Shown in pieces: positions 7,452 to 16,525 of a stretch of 29,562 nucleotides of DNA. The number at the start of each line of letters is the position of its first letter. The stretch's first letter is position 1. A program made the translations under genes and the position numbers. The stretch comes from Bathymodiolus brooksi thiotrophic gill symbiont (GTDB lineage Bacteria; Pseudomonadota; Gammaproteobacteria; PS1; Pseudothioglobaceae): the NCBI RefSeq assembly GCF_903642095.1, contig NZ_CAHJWD020000201.1, forward strand, positions 1 through 29,562, given 5' to 3'. The notes under the pieces were generated by a model. That model had not been told where the DNA came from. It worked only from the letters and a program-made list of their open reading frames with translations, and did no database searches.

Positions 7452-8474
7452 ATGGAATTCCTACAAAACTTAAACCTTTATCAAACTGCTGGTATTTTAT
7501 TCGCTATAGCTTTAGTCACACACATTGCTTTAAAGTTGCTACTAAGAAAATTAGTCCTACATGCCAGTAAAACCAAAAACCAATTGGATGATTATTTAAT
7601 TAAATCTATTTCTGCACCGCTCAAAGTTCTGGTCTGGTTTGTTTGGATTTATTTTTCCATTAACTTATTTAAAAAAGAATTTTCATCACTAGAACAAGTG
7701 ATTGGCTATATTGATATTGCACCAATTTTTATCTTTACTTGGGGAATATTGCGGGCAATATCCAATACTGAGGCGTATCTACTTTCACGCAATGCTAACA
7801 TCAATAAAGACTCAATAAGAATGGTTACCCGCTTAGTTAAAATACTAATTATTGTTTCCATTGCACTTGGCATTGCACAACACTTTGGTTTTTCAATTTC
7901 CAGTTTGCTAACTTTTGGTGGCGTGGGTGGCGTTGTAATGGGTTTTGCTGCTAAAGATATGTTATCGAATATTTTTGGTGGGCTGTTGTTGCAAATGGAC
8001 AGGCCTTTTTCAGTTGGAGATTGGATTCGTTCTGACAAATTCGAAGGTATTGTTGAAAAAATCGGCTGGCGAATGACGCGTATTCGCACTTTTAGCAAAA
8101 ACCCCGTTTATATCCCTAACTCAATTTTCGCATCAATCCCGATTGAAACGCCATCGCGTATGACCAATCGCCGTATTAATGAAATCATTGGTATTCGTTA
8201 TGATGATATTGCACAAATGCCTATCATTGTCGAAGAAGTAGAGATGATGCTAAAGACCCACAAAGAAATTGACCAGTCTGAGCCATTGCGTGTGTTCTTC
8301 AATTATTTTAACGCTTCATCGCTGGATTTTAATATTTACGCCTTTACCGAAACCGTCAATAAAAATGAATACCAACAGGTTAAGCAAAGAATATTACTCA
8401 GCATTGCAGATATTATTACTAAGCATGGGGCGGAAATCGCTTACCCCACGCAAACGCTACATATTCAAAAATAA
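7452..8474 (+). CDS. MscS-family mechanosensitive channel
   Basis: A 340-residue inner-membrane channel with four to five membrane segments in the first 190 residues. The pore helix is the glycine/alanine-rich stretch [18 protein letters not shown] (about 154-171), followed by the beta-domain hallmark [16 protein letters not shown]. The N-terminal extra helices put it with medium-size MscS relatives (YnaI/YbdG type) rather than E. coli MscS (286 residues). These proteins open under membrane tension and release solutes on hypo-osmotic shock. One base separates it from the nlpD-like stop, and its own stop overlaps miaB (TAATG), so it is inside a continuous operon. Confidence 0.92.
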   Translation: MEFLQNLNLYQTAGILFAIALVTHIALKLLLRKLVLHASKTKNQLDDYLIKSISAPLKVLVWFVWIYFSINLFKKEFSSLEQVIGYIDIAPIFIFTWGILRAISNTEAYLLSRNANINKDSIRMVTRLVKILIIVSIALGIAQHFGFSISSLLTFGGVGGVVMGFAAKDMLSNIFGGLLLQMDRPFSVGDWIRSDKFEGIVEKIGWRMTRIRTFSKNPVYIPNSIFASIPIETPSRMTNRRINEIIGIRYDDIAQMPIIVEEVEMMLKTHKEIDQSEPLRVFFNYFNASSLDFNIYAFTETVNKNEYQQVKQRILLSIADIITKHGAEIAYPTQTLHIQK

Positions 8475-9796
8475 TGCCCTTGTCTAAATTATATATTCGC
8501 ACTTTTGGCTGTCAAATGAATGAATATGACAGTCAAAAAATGATTGATGTATTAAAACACTCGCATGGTTTAATATTAACCGATGATGCACTTGAAGCCG
8601 ATGTGTTGCTACTTAACACCTGTTCTATTCGGGAAAAAGCACAAGAAAAGCTGTTTCACCAACTTGGTCGCTGGCGAAAACTTAAAGAAAAAAATCCTAA
8701 TTTAATTATTGGTGTCGGGGGTTGTGTCGCCTCACAAGAAGGGGAACTTATTCTTAAGCGAGCGTCTTTTGTTGATATTATTTTTGGCCCGCAAACCTTG
8801 CACAGATTACCCAATATGTTAAGTGATGCACTTAACAACAAGCAAACCAGTATTGATATTTCCTTTCCAGAAATTGAAAAGTTTGACCATTTACCTGAAC
8901 CAAAAACCAACGGCGTAACTGCCTTTGTTTCTATTATGGAAGGATGTTCTAAATACTGCACCTTTTGCGTCGTGCCTTACACTCGAGGTGAAGAGGTGTC
9001 TCGCCCTTTTAACGATGTCATTAATGAGGTGCAAATATTAGCCAATCAAGGCGTTAGAGAGGTGAATTTATTGGGGCAAAATGTCAATGCTTATCAAGGC
9101 AAGATGGATGAAGAAACGGCTGATTTGGCATTGTTAATTAACATTGTGGCTCAAATTGACGGCATTGATAGAATTCGCTACACCACTTCACATCCCGTTG
9201 AATTCAGTGATAGTCTTATCCAAGCTTATGCCGAAGTGCCTGAGTTGGTTTCACATTTGCATTTACCCATTCAAAGTGGTTCCGATAAAATTTTAACTTT
9301 AATGAAACGCGGGCATACGGCACTTGAATACAAATCAAAGATTAGAAAATTACGCAAAATTCGCCCTAATATTTCCATTTCCTCAGACTTTATTATTGGT
9401 TTTCCTGGGGAAACTGACGAAGATTTTAACCATACGATGGCATTGATTAACGACATTGTATTTGATAAATCATTCAGTTTTATTTACTCTGCTCGCCCTG
9501 GAACGCCTGCAGCTAGTTATCCCGATGATGTTGATATGATAGTTAAAAAAGAGCGTCTTGCACTGGTGCAAAAGACCATTGACAAATCCACAGAAACTAT
9601 TTCTAAGGCAATGATTGGTAGTGTGCAAAAAATTCTAGTGGAAAATAAAGCAAAAAAAGACAACAACTTATTCGGACGCACCGAAAATATGCGTAATATG
9701 CACTTTAAAGGTGATGCGTCTTTAATCGGTCAAATTGTTGATGTCAAAATTACCGATGCACGAGGCAATTCACTTATTGGAGAATTGCTTCGTTAA
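8474..9796 (+). CDS. miaB: tRNA-2-methylthio-N6-isopentenyladenosine-37 synthase
   Basis: Radical-SAM methylthiotransferase that adds the 2-methylthio group to i6A37 of tRNAs reading U-starting codons; it acts after MiaA, whose gene is also in this window (26888). Residues: N-terminal cluster cysteines C13, C50 and C84; radical-SAM motif CSKYCTFC with C158, C162, C165; C-terminal TRAM-like part around 375-440. At 440 residues it is slightly shorter than E. coli MiaB (474). In E. coli miaB is followed by ybeZ-ybeY; here a convergent copper operon intervenes, and the last 23 bases overlap the end of the convergent gene, so no terminator separates them. Confidence 0.95.
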   Translation: MPLSKLYIRTFGCQMNEYDSQKMIDVLKHSHGLILTDDALEADVLLLNTCSIREKAQEKLFHQLGRWRKLKEKNPNLIIGVGGCVASQEGELILKRASFVDIIFGPQTLHRLPNMLSDALNNKQTSIDISFPEIEKFDHLPEPKTNGVTAFVSIMEGCSKYCTFCVVPYTRGEEVSRPFNDVINEVQILANQGVREVNLLGQNVNAYQGKMDEETADLALLINIVAQIDGIDRIRYTTSHPVEFSDSLIQAYAEVPELVSHLHLPIQSGSDKILTLMKRGHTALEYKSKIRKLRKIRPNISISSDFIIGFPGETDEDFNHTMALINDIVFDKSFSFIYSARPGTPAASYPDDVDMIVKKERLALVQKTIDKSTETISKAMIGSVQKILVENKAKKDNNLFGRTENMRNMHFKGDASLIGQIVDVKITDARGNSLIGELLR

Positions 9797-10250
9797 GTGT
9801 TTTTTCAAATGGAAAAGAAACCCGCCAAACCTCGCCACCTTTCACAATAATAATATGTGCAATCCAATGCATTTTGGAAAGCGAGCATATTACCAAAAAT
9901 CCTTTGCCTGAAAAACTGGTGCTATCGCTTTGATAAAGCGGATATTCTGGCGTTAATGTATCGATTTCCACCCCCTCAAAAATAACAGATGCCTCATCAA
10001 TCGGCAATCCCTCAGTATTAACAGAAATACTTAATGTGCTGGATTCTGGAATCCCTCTGGGCAGTATGTTAACCTGAATGCTGGTTTTTTTATCCAATTC
10101 AACCGTGCAACTTGTCATCGCTATTTGACACTCGGTAACCTGAATATACTGGGTAATGTGGCGATTATTCCAATTAAACGCCAAATAACCTAACAAAATA
10201 ATGAATGTAAATAAAACAATGGCAATAATAATAACGGGTTTATGTTTCAA
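9774..10250 (-). CDS. Unknown membrane-anchored protein in the copper operon
   Basis: Not recognised. The 158 residues have one N-terminal membrane segment (about 5-26), then a domain of mostly short beta-like stretches expected outside the inner membrane. Three cysteines (ECQIAMTSC, 42-49, and VICSLSK near 120) could bind metal or form a disulphide. The start is TTG, nested in the Sco1 stop as TTGA; no other start would keep the membrane segment. It is the last gene of the PCuAC-Sco1 operon, so a role in cytochrome oxidase or copper delivery is plausible but only inferred from context. Its 3' end overlaps miaB by 23 bases. Confidence 0.75.
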   Translation of the reverse strand: MKHKPVIIIAIVLFTFIILLGYLAFNWNNRHITQYIQVTECQIAMTSCTVELDKKTSIQVNILPRGIPESSTLSISVNTEGLPIDEASVIFEGVEIDTLTPEYPLYQSDSTSFSGKGFLVICSLSKMHWIAHIIIVKGGEVWRVSFPFEKTLNEAILQ

Positions 10251-10924
10251 AAGGAATCCATCATAAGTTTAATATCCTGCATCATCTCACTCGTTTTGTG
10301 CGGTGATGGAAAGCCAGCAAAAATCTCGCCCTTGGGATTAATCAAATAAATCCAAGCAGTATGGTTAATAACATATCCCTTCTCAAGCGAACCTTTAGGC
10401 AATTTTTCACCCGCTTTTAAAGTAACTGGCTTGCCTTTTTTATCGTATATAACCCGCTCATAATAGGCACCAAAAGGTTTGATAAGTTGGTCAATTTGCG
10501 CTTGCTCACCAGACACGCCAATAAAATCTTTATCAAAATGGGTAATGTATTCTTTCAAAACCTCAGGTGTATCTCTAAGTGGGTCAAAAGTGATTGCCAC
10601 GACAGTTGGCATATGTGCTGTTTTGTCTTTTGCCATCAAGTTTTTTAACTGCGACATATCGAGCAATTCAGTTGGGCAAACATCAGGACAATGTGTATAA
10701 ATAAACAACAACAATGACCAGCCTTTTTTTAAACGCTCATTATCAAACAATTGGCGGTTGTGATCAAGTAAAGAAAATTTAGGTAATGGTTTATCTGGGT
10801 TATGCAAAATGTAGGAAGCCTTAAGTTGCTTCCCTAATAAATTACGATAATTTTTATCAAAATTATAAAAATAAAGTGCAGTGGCAACCAATACAATAAC
10901 AACGGCAATTAATACTTTTTTCAA
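10247..10924 (-). CDS. Sco1/SenC-family copper chaperone
   Basis: A 225-residue thioredoxin-fold protein tethered by an N-terminal helix (about 4-20). The copper-site CxxxC is C79 and C83 in THCPDVCPTEL, and the third ligand is His188 in VINHTAWIYL, the standard Sco arrangement. Sco proteins deliver Cu(I) or reduce the CuA site of cytochrome c oxidase. The start is TTG, overlapping the stop of the PCuAC gene as TTGA; no ATG occurs before the CxxxC region, and the anchor requires this start. The next gene begins in the same way. PCuAC plus Sco side by side is a well-known pairing for CuA assembly. Confidence 0.92.
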   Translation of the reverse strand: MKKVLIAVVIVLVATALYFYNFDKNYRNLLGKQLKASYILHNPDKPLPKFSLLDHNRQLFDNERLKKGWSLLLFIYTHCPDVCPTELLDMSQLKNLMAKDKTAHMPTVVAITFDPLRDTPEVLKEYITHFDKDFIGVSGEQAQIDQLIKPFGAYYERVIYDKKGKPVTLKAGEKLPKGSLEKGYVINHTAWIYLINPKGEIFAGFPSPHKTSEMMQDIKLMMDSF

Positions 10925-11415
10925 TGTTTAACACCGTAATCTTTCATCATGCCAGCTTTTCTTACCATTGCATTCACAGTTTTTGACAAACCATTATCAA
11001 ATACCAATGTAATTGCAACAGAACTGCCCTCTTTTGGCACTTTCTCAGGTTTAATCATCATAATATGCCAACTGCCCGGCTTGAAAACCAATTTTTCATG
11101 AGCAGGAATTAGCACAAAATCTTGCCTAACCATTGTCATCATACCATTCTTGCGTCCAGAGCGATGTAACTCAAGTCGCTTATATCCGCTGGCACTAGCA
11201 GATAATAATTTAACGCCCTTATCAGAATTATTATAAATTTCCATAAATGCACCCAATGCTGGTGCATTTGGTGGTGCCGAACGCACCCATGGATTTTGAA
11301 TGCCAACAGCCTCCATATTTTGCTGTTCTCCATGATTATGAGTTGTGGCATTTATTTGAGTGGCAAACAATGAGAATAATAAAGTCAGCGTTAAATTTAA
11401 TGTTATTTTTTTCAT
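10921..11415 (-). CDS. Periplasmic copper chaperone PCuAC
   Basis: A 164-residue secreted protein with an N-terminal signal peptide (about 1-23, ending near NAT). The copper motif H-x10-M-x21-H-x-M is exact: His84, Met95, His117, Met119. PCuAC hands Cu(I) to the CuA site of cytochrome oxidase, often together with Sco. A histidine-rich stretch, THNHGE, follows the signal peptide. The ATG at 11415 is chosen over one at 11451 because GGAAG lies 4-5 bases upstream and the signal peptide then starts correctly; the upstream ATG would lie within the expected leader. Transcribed from a strong promoter at 11478-11450. Confidence 0.9.
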   Translation of the reverse strand: MKKITLNLTLTLLFSLFATQINATTHNHGEQQNMEAVGIQNPWVRSAPPNAPALGAFMEIYNNSDKGVKLLSASASGYKRLELHRSGRKNGMMTMVRQDFVLIPAHEKLVFKPGSWHIMMIKPEKVPKEGSSVAITLVFDNGLSKTVNAMVRKAGMMKDYGVKH

Positions 11416-11449
11416 TTTTCTTCCGTTAATATTAGTAAAATTCTGGTGC

Positions 11450-11478
11450 ATTATAGTTAATAAATATTATTTTGTAAA
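11450..11478 (-). promoter_or_regulatory. Strong sigma-70-type promoter of the copper operon
   Basis: Minus strand: -35 TTTACA (11478-11473), exactly 17 bases, then a perfect -10 TATAAT (11455-11450). Predicted start near 11443, leaving a leader of about 28 bases with GGAAG before the ATG at 11415. Ten of twelve or better match to consensus. Confidence 0.6.
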
Positions 11479-11584
11479 CAACTTATGTTGCACATTCGGA
11501 GTTAATAATAGCGGACATTTTTACCCTAAGTTTTCTAATTATGACGCTCTATTTATTTATTACCCCCTTAAAACAAAATCCACA

Positions 11585-11613
11585 TTATTTTTATCCATTC
11601 TTAATGCTATAAA
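11585..11613 (+). promoter_or_regulatory. Extended -10 promoter of phoH-mnmA
   Basis: TGCTATAAA (11605-11613) is an extended -10 with a weak -35 TTATTT (11585-11590) 17 bases upstream. Predicted start near 11620, which rules out the GTG at 11619 as start codon and supports ATG 11643. Confidence 0.45.
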
Positions 11614-11642
11614 TAGCAGTGGTAGATGATAAAATAATATTT

Positions 11643-12560
11643 ATGAATATAACACTTGAAATAGACAGTAGCGAACAACTCTCTAATATTTGCGGTTCGT
11701 TTGACAGGCATTTAGAGGCAATTGCCAAAAGCCTAAATGTTGAAATGAACAACAAAGGTGAGGCGTTTATTATTAAAGGCGATAACGAGCATATTGCCGT
11801 TCGAGTATTGCAAGATTTAACAACATTAAGCAAAACTCAAAGCATTCAAATTCATGATGTGGAAATGGCAATCAAAGCTTACTCACATGAAAATTCACCA
11901 AAGCAAACGATTAACATTAAAACCAAACGCAAATTCATCCACATAAGAAATTTCAATCAGCAAAAATATGCCCTAAACATTCAAGACCAAGATTGCACCT
12001 TTGGCATTGGTCCTGCTGGCACAGGAAAAACTTATCTTGCAGTAGCGCGTGCAGTTGAAGCATTAGAGCGTTCCGCTGTGCGTCGTATTGTTTTAGTTCG
12101 TCCTGCGGTGGAAGCAGGTGAAAAATTGGGTTTTTTACCTGGCGATATAAATGAAAAAGTTGATCCTTACTTACGCCCTATTTACGATGCTTTGTATGAA
12201 ATGCTAGGCTTCGATAAAGTAGAAAAATTACTCAATAAAAACATCATCGAAGTCGCCCCACTTGCCTTTATGCGTGGTCGCACTTTAAATGAATCGTTTA
12301 TTATTTTAGATGAAGCACAAAATACTACCATCCCCCAAATGAAAATGTTTTTAACCCGCTTAGGCTTTGGCTCAAAGATGGTCATCACAGGCGATGTAAC
12401 GCAAATCGACTTAGCCAATCCAAAGCAATCTGGACTCATTCACGCCGCAAAAGTATTGGCACACGAAGATAAAATTTCTTTTTGCTATTTCGAAACCAAA
12501 GATGTGGTACGCCACAATCTCGTGCAACGCATCGTTTCTGCCTACGAAAAATTTAAATGA
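11643..12560 (+). CDS. ybeZ: PhoH-like ATPase (YbeZ family)
   Basis: A 305-residue ATPase. Walker A GPAGTGKT (123-130), Walker B FIILDEAQN (219-227), and the PhoH marks RPAVEAGEKLGFLPGD and TGDVTQIDL (249-257). The N-terminal part (MNITLEIDSSEQL) matches the KH-like start of E. coli YbeZ. YbeZ is an RNA-linked ATPase that normally works with the endoribonuclease YbeY; ybeY is not next to it here, and mnmA follows with an ATGA overlap instead. ATG 11643 is chosen over GTG 11619 because of the family N-terminus and the promoter position. Confidence 0.92.
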   Translation: MNITLEIDSSEQLSNICGSFDRHLEAIAKSLNVEMNNKGEAFIIKGDNEHIAVRVLQDLTTLSKTQSIQIHDVEMAIKAYSHENSPKQTINIKTKRKFIHIRNFNQQKYALNIQDQDCTFGIGPAGTGKTYLAVARAVEALERSAVRRIVLVRPAVEAGEKLGFLPGDINEKVDPYLRPIYDALYEMLGFDKVEKLLNKNIIEVAPLAFMRGRTLNESFIILDEAQNTTIPQMKMFLTRLGFGSKMVITGDVTQIDLANPKQSGLIHAAKVLAHEDKISFCYFETKDVVRHNLVQRIVSAYEKFK

Positions 12561-13624
12561 AAATAATTATCGGACTATCGGGTGGAGTGGATTCTTCTGT
12601 GGCGGCTCATAATCTTCTTGAGCAAGGTTTTGAGGTTGAGGCTTTGTTTATGAAAAACTGGGAAGAGGATGATAAGGATGGACATTGCACGGCAGAGCAG
12701 GATTTATCTGATGCGAAAAAGGTGGCTGATAAGTTGGGGATAAAATTACATACGGTTAATTTTTCGGCGGATTATTGGGAAGATGTATTTGCGCATTTTT
12801 TGCAAGAACATAAACAAGGTCGCACGCCTAATCCTGATGTATTGTGTAATCAAAAAATCAAATTTAAGGCATTTTTGGACTACGCTTTATCACTGGGTGC
12901 AGACAAAATTGCTACGGGGCATTATGCTAGAATTAAAGAAATAAAGGGGGTGTTTCAACTTAAAACTGGGTTGGATAACGGTAAGGATCAAAGTTATTTT
13001 TTGCATCTTCTAAATCAGTATCAACTCTCAAAAAGCCTTTTTCCTTTAGGTGAAATCAATAAAACTGAGGTGCGTAATATTGCCACAAAAAATGGCTTTA
13101 TCACTGCCGATAAAAAAGACTCCACGGGTATTTGTTTTATTGGTGAACGCAATTTTTCTGAGTTTTTGCAAACTTATTTACCCAAACAACAAGGGGATAT
13201 TGTTGATGAAAATGGACAATTTATCAAACACCATCAAGGTTTGGCTTTTTATACCATTGGTCAACGCAAAGGTTTGGAAATTGGTGGTGGTTTTGGTGCA
13301 TCGGGCGAGCCTTGGTTTGTGGCTGATAAGCGACTGAATAGCAATGAATTGGTCGTTGTGCAAGGCGATAATCCATTGCTATATCATCAATCTCTAAGTG
13401 CTTCAAATCCACATTGGATAACAACAGCACCAATATTTCCATTAAAATGTAGCGCTAAAATACGCTACCGTCAAGCATCACAAGATTGCACGATTAGCGA
13501 GCAAAATGGAGAAATTAAAGTGATATTCAAGCAGTTACAACGCGCCATTACCCCTGGGCAATCTGTTGTTTTTTACAATGAAGATGTTTGCTTAGGTGGT
13601 GCTATTATTGAACATAGAAATTAA
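12557..13624 (+). CDS. mnmA: tRNA-specific 2-thiouridylase MnmA
   Basis: Adds sulphur to the wobble uridine (s2U34) of tRNAs for Lys, Glu and Gln, using ATP. The 355 residues match the family. PP-loop GLSGGVDSSVAA at 6-17, catalytic Cys97 in VLCNQKIKF and Cys193 in STGICFIGER, and DQSYFL near 144-149. The sulphur relay normally runs through Tus proteins; none is in this window. It overlaps phoH by ATGA and is followed after 14 bases by hflD, the same pair as in E. coli. Its coding strand is visibly rich in G and T at third positions, unlike miaA further right. Confidence 0.96.
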   Translation: MKIIIGLSGGVDSSVAAHNLLEQGFEVEALFMKNWEEDDKDGHCTAEQDLSDAKKVADKLGIKLHTVNFSADYWEDVFAHFLQEHKQGRTPNPDVLCNQKIKFKAFLDYALSLGADKIATGHYARIKEIKGVFQLKTGLDNGKDQSYFLHLLNQYQLSKSLFPLGEINKTEVRNIATKNGFITADKKDSTGICFIGERNFSEFLQTYLPKQQGDIVDENGQFIKHHQGLAFYTIGQRKGLEIGGGFGASGEPWFVADKRLNSNELVVVQGDNPLLYHQSLSASNPHWITTAPIFPLKCSAKIRYRQASQDCTISEQNGEIKVIFKQLQRAITPGQSVVFYNEDVCLGGAIIEHRN

Positions 13625-13638
13625 ACCTTAATACAATT

Positions 13639-14244
13639 ATGAATAAATTACACAAGCAAACATTGGCATTAGCCTCCTTATTACAAAGTGCAACCTTAGT
13701 TGATCAATTGGCACGAACAGGGGTTTGTGATAGCAAAAGTGATAAGGCAAGTTTGCGGAGTCTTATTACTAATAGCACAAATGTTGAAGAGGTTTTTAAC
13801 TCACCAAAAGACTTGTCTGTTGGACTTAATTCACTCAAAACTGTCTTTAGTAAAGGGACGAAAAACAATCAACATATTGCACTTTATTCTTTGACACTTA
13901 TTAGCCTTGAAAAGAAATTAATGAAAAATAAAGCGCTTTTATCGAAAATATCAACTGAAATAGAGACAATCAAAAAACAAGACTTTTTTGATATTGGTCA
14001 TTCTAACTCTCTGGCACGCTTGGCTGAACTTTATAAATCTACCTTGGGCAAACTCAATCCAACCATTATGGTCAATGGGGAGCAAATTTATTTATCCAAT
14101 AAACGCACTTCTAATCACATTAGAGCCTTATTATTAGCAGGTATTCGAGCGGTATCCTTGTGGAAATCACAAGGGGGTAAAACTTGGCATTTACTATTTA
14201 ATAAAAAACAAGCACTTAAATTAATAAACACTATAGACTTTTAA
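13639..14244 (+). CDS. hflD: HflD homologue
   Basis: A 201-residue, mostly helical protein of the HflD (YcfC) family. HflD is a peripheral inner-membrane protein that in E. coli modulates lambda CII stability; its normal role is uncertain. Family-like features: N-terminal QTLALASLLQSATLVDQLA, and the C-terminal stretch NHIRALLLAGIRAVSLWKSQGG, which resembles the RALLLAGIRAAVLWRQ... end of known HflD. Position directly after mnmA is the usual one. No purB follows; the next gene is rpsT with its own promoter. Confidence 0.88.
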   Translation: MNKLHKQTLALASLLQSATLVDQLARTGVCDSKSDKASLRSLITNSTNVEEVFNSPKDLSVGLNSLKTVFSKGTKNNQHIALYSLTLISLEKKLMKNKALLSKISTEIETIKKQDFFDIGHSNSLARLAELYKSTLGKLNPTIMVNGEQIYLSNKRTSNHIRALLLAGIRAVSLWKSQGGKTWHLLFNKKQALKLINTIDF

Positions 14245-14262
14245 TCCTTTAGACTTTATAAT
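14234..14262 (+). promoter_or_regulatory. Promoter of rpsT
   Basis: -35 TAGACT (14234-14239, four of six), 17 bases, perfect -10 TATAAT (14257-14262). Predicted start near 14270, about 25 bases before the rpsT ATG. The -35 overlaps the end of hflD. Confidence 0.5.
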
Positions 14263-14294
14263 TATGCCTTTTTATTCATTATCAACTTTATACG

Positions 14295-14555
14295 ATGGCT
14301 AATTCAGCAGGTTCTAAAAAACGCGCAAGACAAGCAGTCAAACGCAACAAACACAATTCTCAAATTCGTGCCAAAGTTCGCACTTTTATCAAGAAAGTCG
14401 CTTATGCTTTAGCAGACGGTAATAAAAAAGACGCACAAGATGGTTTTGCCAAAATGCAAAAAGAGATTGACCAAGCAGTCAGCAAAGGCTTAATGAACAA
14501 AAATCAAGCAGCTAGGAAAAAATCTCGCCTTAACGCACAAATTAAAGCCCTATAA
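14295..14555 (+). CDS. rpsT: Small ribosomal subunit protein S20
   Basis: An 86-residue basic protein that binds 16S rRNA early in 30S assembly. Start MANSAGSKKRARQAVKRNKHN is the typical S20 opening, and the C-terminal SKGLMNKNQAARKKSRLNAQIKAL is also characteristic. Length matches (86-88). It is a single-gene unit, with a promoter 33 bases upstream of the ATG and a strong intrinsic terminator 22 bases after the stop. No Shine-Dalgarno sequence is visible; S20 genes often have weak, autoregulated initiation, though that is not shown here. Confidence 0.97.
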   Translation: MANSAGSKKRARQAVKRNKHNSQIRAKVRTFIKKVAYALADGNKKDAQDGFAKMQKEIDQAVSKGLMNKNQAARKKSRLNAQIKAL

Positions 14556-14570
14556 TTTAGTTATATTGCT

Positions 14571-14576
14571 TATAAT
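14571..14576 (+). promoter_or_regulatory. Candidate -10 box of the Smr gene
   Basis: TATAAT directly upstream of the terminator. The predicted start (about 14583) falls inside the hairpin's 5' arm, which would free GAGGG for ribosomes. A second TATAAT overlaps the rpsT stop (14551-14556). No good -35 is seen for either. Confidence 0.3.
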
Positions 14577-14602
14577 AAAGCCCTCAATTGAGGGCTTTTT
14601 TT
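14577..14602 (+). terminator. rpsT terminator whose 3' arm carries the next gene's ribosome site
   Basis: AAAGCCCTCAA (14577-14587) and TTGAGGGCTTT (14588-14598) form a perfect 11-base-pair palindrome followed by T to 14602. The ATG of the Smr gene begins at 14603. GAGGG (14590-14594) lies 8 bases before that ATG, so the terminator's 3' arm also provides its Shine-Dalgarno sequence. Confidence 0.9.
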
Positions 14603-15088
14603 ATGTATATTAATGACGAAGACAAACAATTATTCAGAGACACTGTTGATACAGAAATGCCAATGGATAAAGATGGCGGTAAACATATAAATAAAGTAAA
14701 AAGAATGCCTCCATTTACAACATACAGTTTTGTTCTTGATGGAACAATTGGAGGGGAAGAAATTGTCCATTATGCACAAAGTGGCATATCAAAAAAGCAA
14801 ATGAACATTATGAAACATGGGCATATTGACAATGCAGCAAACATAGATTTACACGGATACACCATAGAAAAAGCATGTGCAGCTTTGTCGGATTTTATGT
14901 ATCATCATCAATTTGAGCATTTTGTGCATATCATTCATGGCAAGGGATATCGCTCTGATAATGGTATGAGTGTGTTAAAAACACAAGTGATGAATTTTCT
15001 CAAACAACATCCGCAAGTATTGGCTTTTCATTCTTGCCCACCTAAAGATGGAGGCACAGGTGCGGTTTTTGCGCTCTTGAAAAAATAA
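14603..15088 (+). CDS. Smr domain protein (SmrA/YdaL type)
   Basis: A 161-residue protein with an N-terminal extension and a C-terminal Smr domain (about 85-161). Marks: DLHGYT, then HIIHGKG, and the closing FHSCPPKDGGTGAVFALLKK, typical of the proteobacterial Smr subgroup. Smr domains relate to the MutS2 C-terminus and have been tied to RNA or branched-DNA nicking; the role of stand-alone proteins is unsettled, with ribosome rescue reported for SmrB. The ATG at 14603 is used; an upstream TTG would lie in the terminator loop. Starts one base after the rpsT terminator T-run. Confidence 0.85.
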   Translation: MYINDEDKQLFRDTVDTEMPMDKDGGKHINKVKRMPPFTTYSFVLDGTIGGEEIVHYAQSGISKKQMNIMKHGHIDNAANIDLHGYTIEKACAALSDFMYHHQFEHFVHIIHGKGYRSDNGMSVLKTQVMNFLKQHPQVLAFHSCPPKDGGTGAVFALLKK

Positions 15089-15091
15089 AAT

Positions 15092-16525
15092 ATGTTGCAA
15101 CCTGATTTTGAACTTGACTTTAATACCGATGAAATTTACTCAGTATCTGACTTTTTGTCATTGTGTCATTCAACCATTGAAAATAATATCCCAATTTGCT
15201 GGTTGCGTGGTGAAATTTCTAATTTTTCCAGCCCCACTTCAGGACACTGGTATTTTTCTTTAAAAGACAAAAAAGGGCAAGTTCGTTGTGCTATGTTTCG
15301 CCTAAGTCAGCGTCATATCAAATTCATTCCAGAAAACGGTATGGAAGTATTACTACAAGCAGCACCAACACTTTACCAAGCACGAGGAGATTTTCAGTTA
15401 ATTATTCGCCGTATTGAGCCTGTGGGTGTGGGTAATCTACAGGCTGCTTTTGAACAACTCAAAGCCAAATTGCGTGATGAAGGTTTATTTGATAAGCAAC
15501 ACAAAAAAATACTGCCTGTCAAAGTTAATACCATCAGCGTTGTTTCTTCCTCCAATGGCGCTGTTATTCAAGACATTATTAAAGTGCTCAATAAACGCTA
15601 CCCTTTTGCTGAAATATTGTTATTTGATTGTGTGGTGCAAGGCGAGGGATCAGCAAAAAAACTCGCACAAGCCGTGCAAGCAGCTGATAAATACGGGCAT
15701 TGTGATGTGTTAATTTTGGCACGAGGCGGAGGTTCGTTAGAGGATTTATGGGCATTTAATGAAGAAATCTTAGCAAGAGCCATATTTGCAGCTGCCACTC
15801 CAATTATCAGTGCCATTGGGCATGAAACTGACACCACTATTGCTGATTTTGTTGCTGATATGCGTGCTCCCACACCCAGTGCAGCAGCGATGCTAGCAAC
15901 ACCAGATAGATTGGAATTACTCGGAAAACTCCACAAACTACACGCCAATTTAACACAACACACTCGGCAAACTTTGAATAATTATCAGCAACAATTAAAG
16001 CAGTTAAACCTAGGTGTGCCGAGTTTTAATCGGCAACTAAATATATTTTCACAAAGACTGGATGAGTTAAATACGCGTCTAAATTATCAGACAAAAATAA
16101 CACATAATTTAAACCAAGGAAAATTAAACACACTATTTGAACAATTAAAACAGCACTCGCCAATCGCCAGCATTAAACACAAGCAACAACTGAATCAATT
16201 GGCAAAAACACAATTAAATAACCATATTCAACGCACCCTTTCACAGCAACAACTGAATTTATTCAATCTAACTCAAAGCCTAAGAAAAGCCATACACCAC
16301 AGTCTTGAACGACAAAAATACAAACTTGCCACACACAGTGCGGGACTCCATCACCTCTCACCGTTAAACACACTTTCTCGTGGTTATAGCATCTCTATGT
16401 TAGAGAATAATCAAGTGTTAGACTCTGTGGCTCAGGTTAAAATAGGCACATTGATAAACACCCGATTGGGCGATGGTAAAATTTATTCTGAGGTAAAAAA
16501 AATTGAAAAGTTTAAAAAAAATTAG
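15092..16525 (+). CDS. xseA: Exodeoxyribonuclease VII large subunit
   Basis: Catalytic subunit of ExoVII, which degrades single-stranded DNA from both ends. The 477 residues (E. coli 456) include an N-terminal OB-fold (about 15-115; WLRGEISNF, GHWYFSLKD, RCAMF), the catalytic domain with ILARGGGSLEDLWAFNEE and PIISAIGHETDTTIADFVADMRAPTPSAAA, and a long glutamine-rich coiled coil (about 290-430). The C-terminal LSRGYSI motif is present. The small subunit xseB is not in the window. Its end overlaps the M23 peptidase by 23 bases. Confidence 0.96.
   Translation: MLQPDFELDFNTDEIYSVSDFLSLCHSTIENNIPICWLRGEISNFSSPTSGHWYFSLKDKKGQVRCAMFRLSQRHIKFIPENGMEVLLQAAPTLYQARGDFQLIIRRIEPVGVGNLQAAFEQLKAKLRDEGLFDKQHKKILPVKVNTISVVSSSNGAVIQDIIKVLNKRYPFAEILLFDCVVQGEGSAKKLAQAVQAADKYGHCDVLILARGGGSLEDLWAFNEEILARAIFAAATPIISAIGHETDTTIADFVADMRAPTPSAAAMLATPDRLELLGKLHKLHANLTQHTRQTLNNYQQQLKQLNLGVPSFNRQLNIFSQRLDELNTRLNYQTKITHNLNQGKLNTLFEQLKQHSPIASIKHKQQLNQLAKTQLNNHIQRTLSQQQLNLFNLTQSLRKAIHHSLERQKYKLATHSAGLHHLSPLNTLSRGYSISMLENNQVLDSVAQVKIGTLINTRLGDGKIYSEVKKIEKFKKN

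Noticed and set aside
11619..11642. Longer PhoH start at GTG 11619
   Set aside because: It falls at the predicted transcription start, and the family N-terminus fits ATG 11643.
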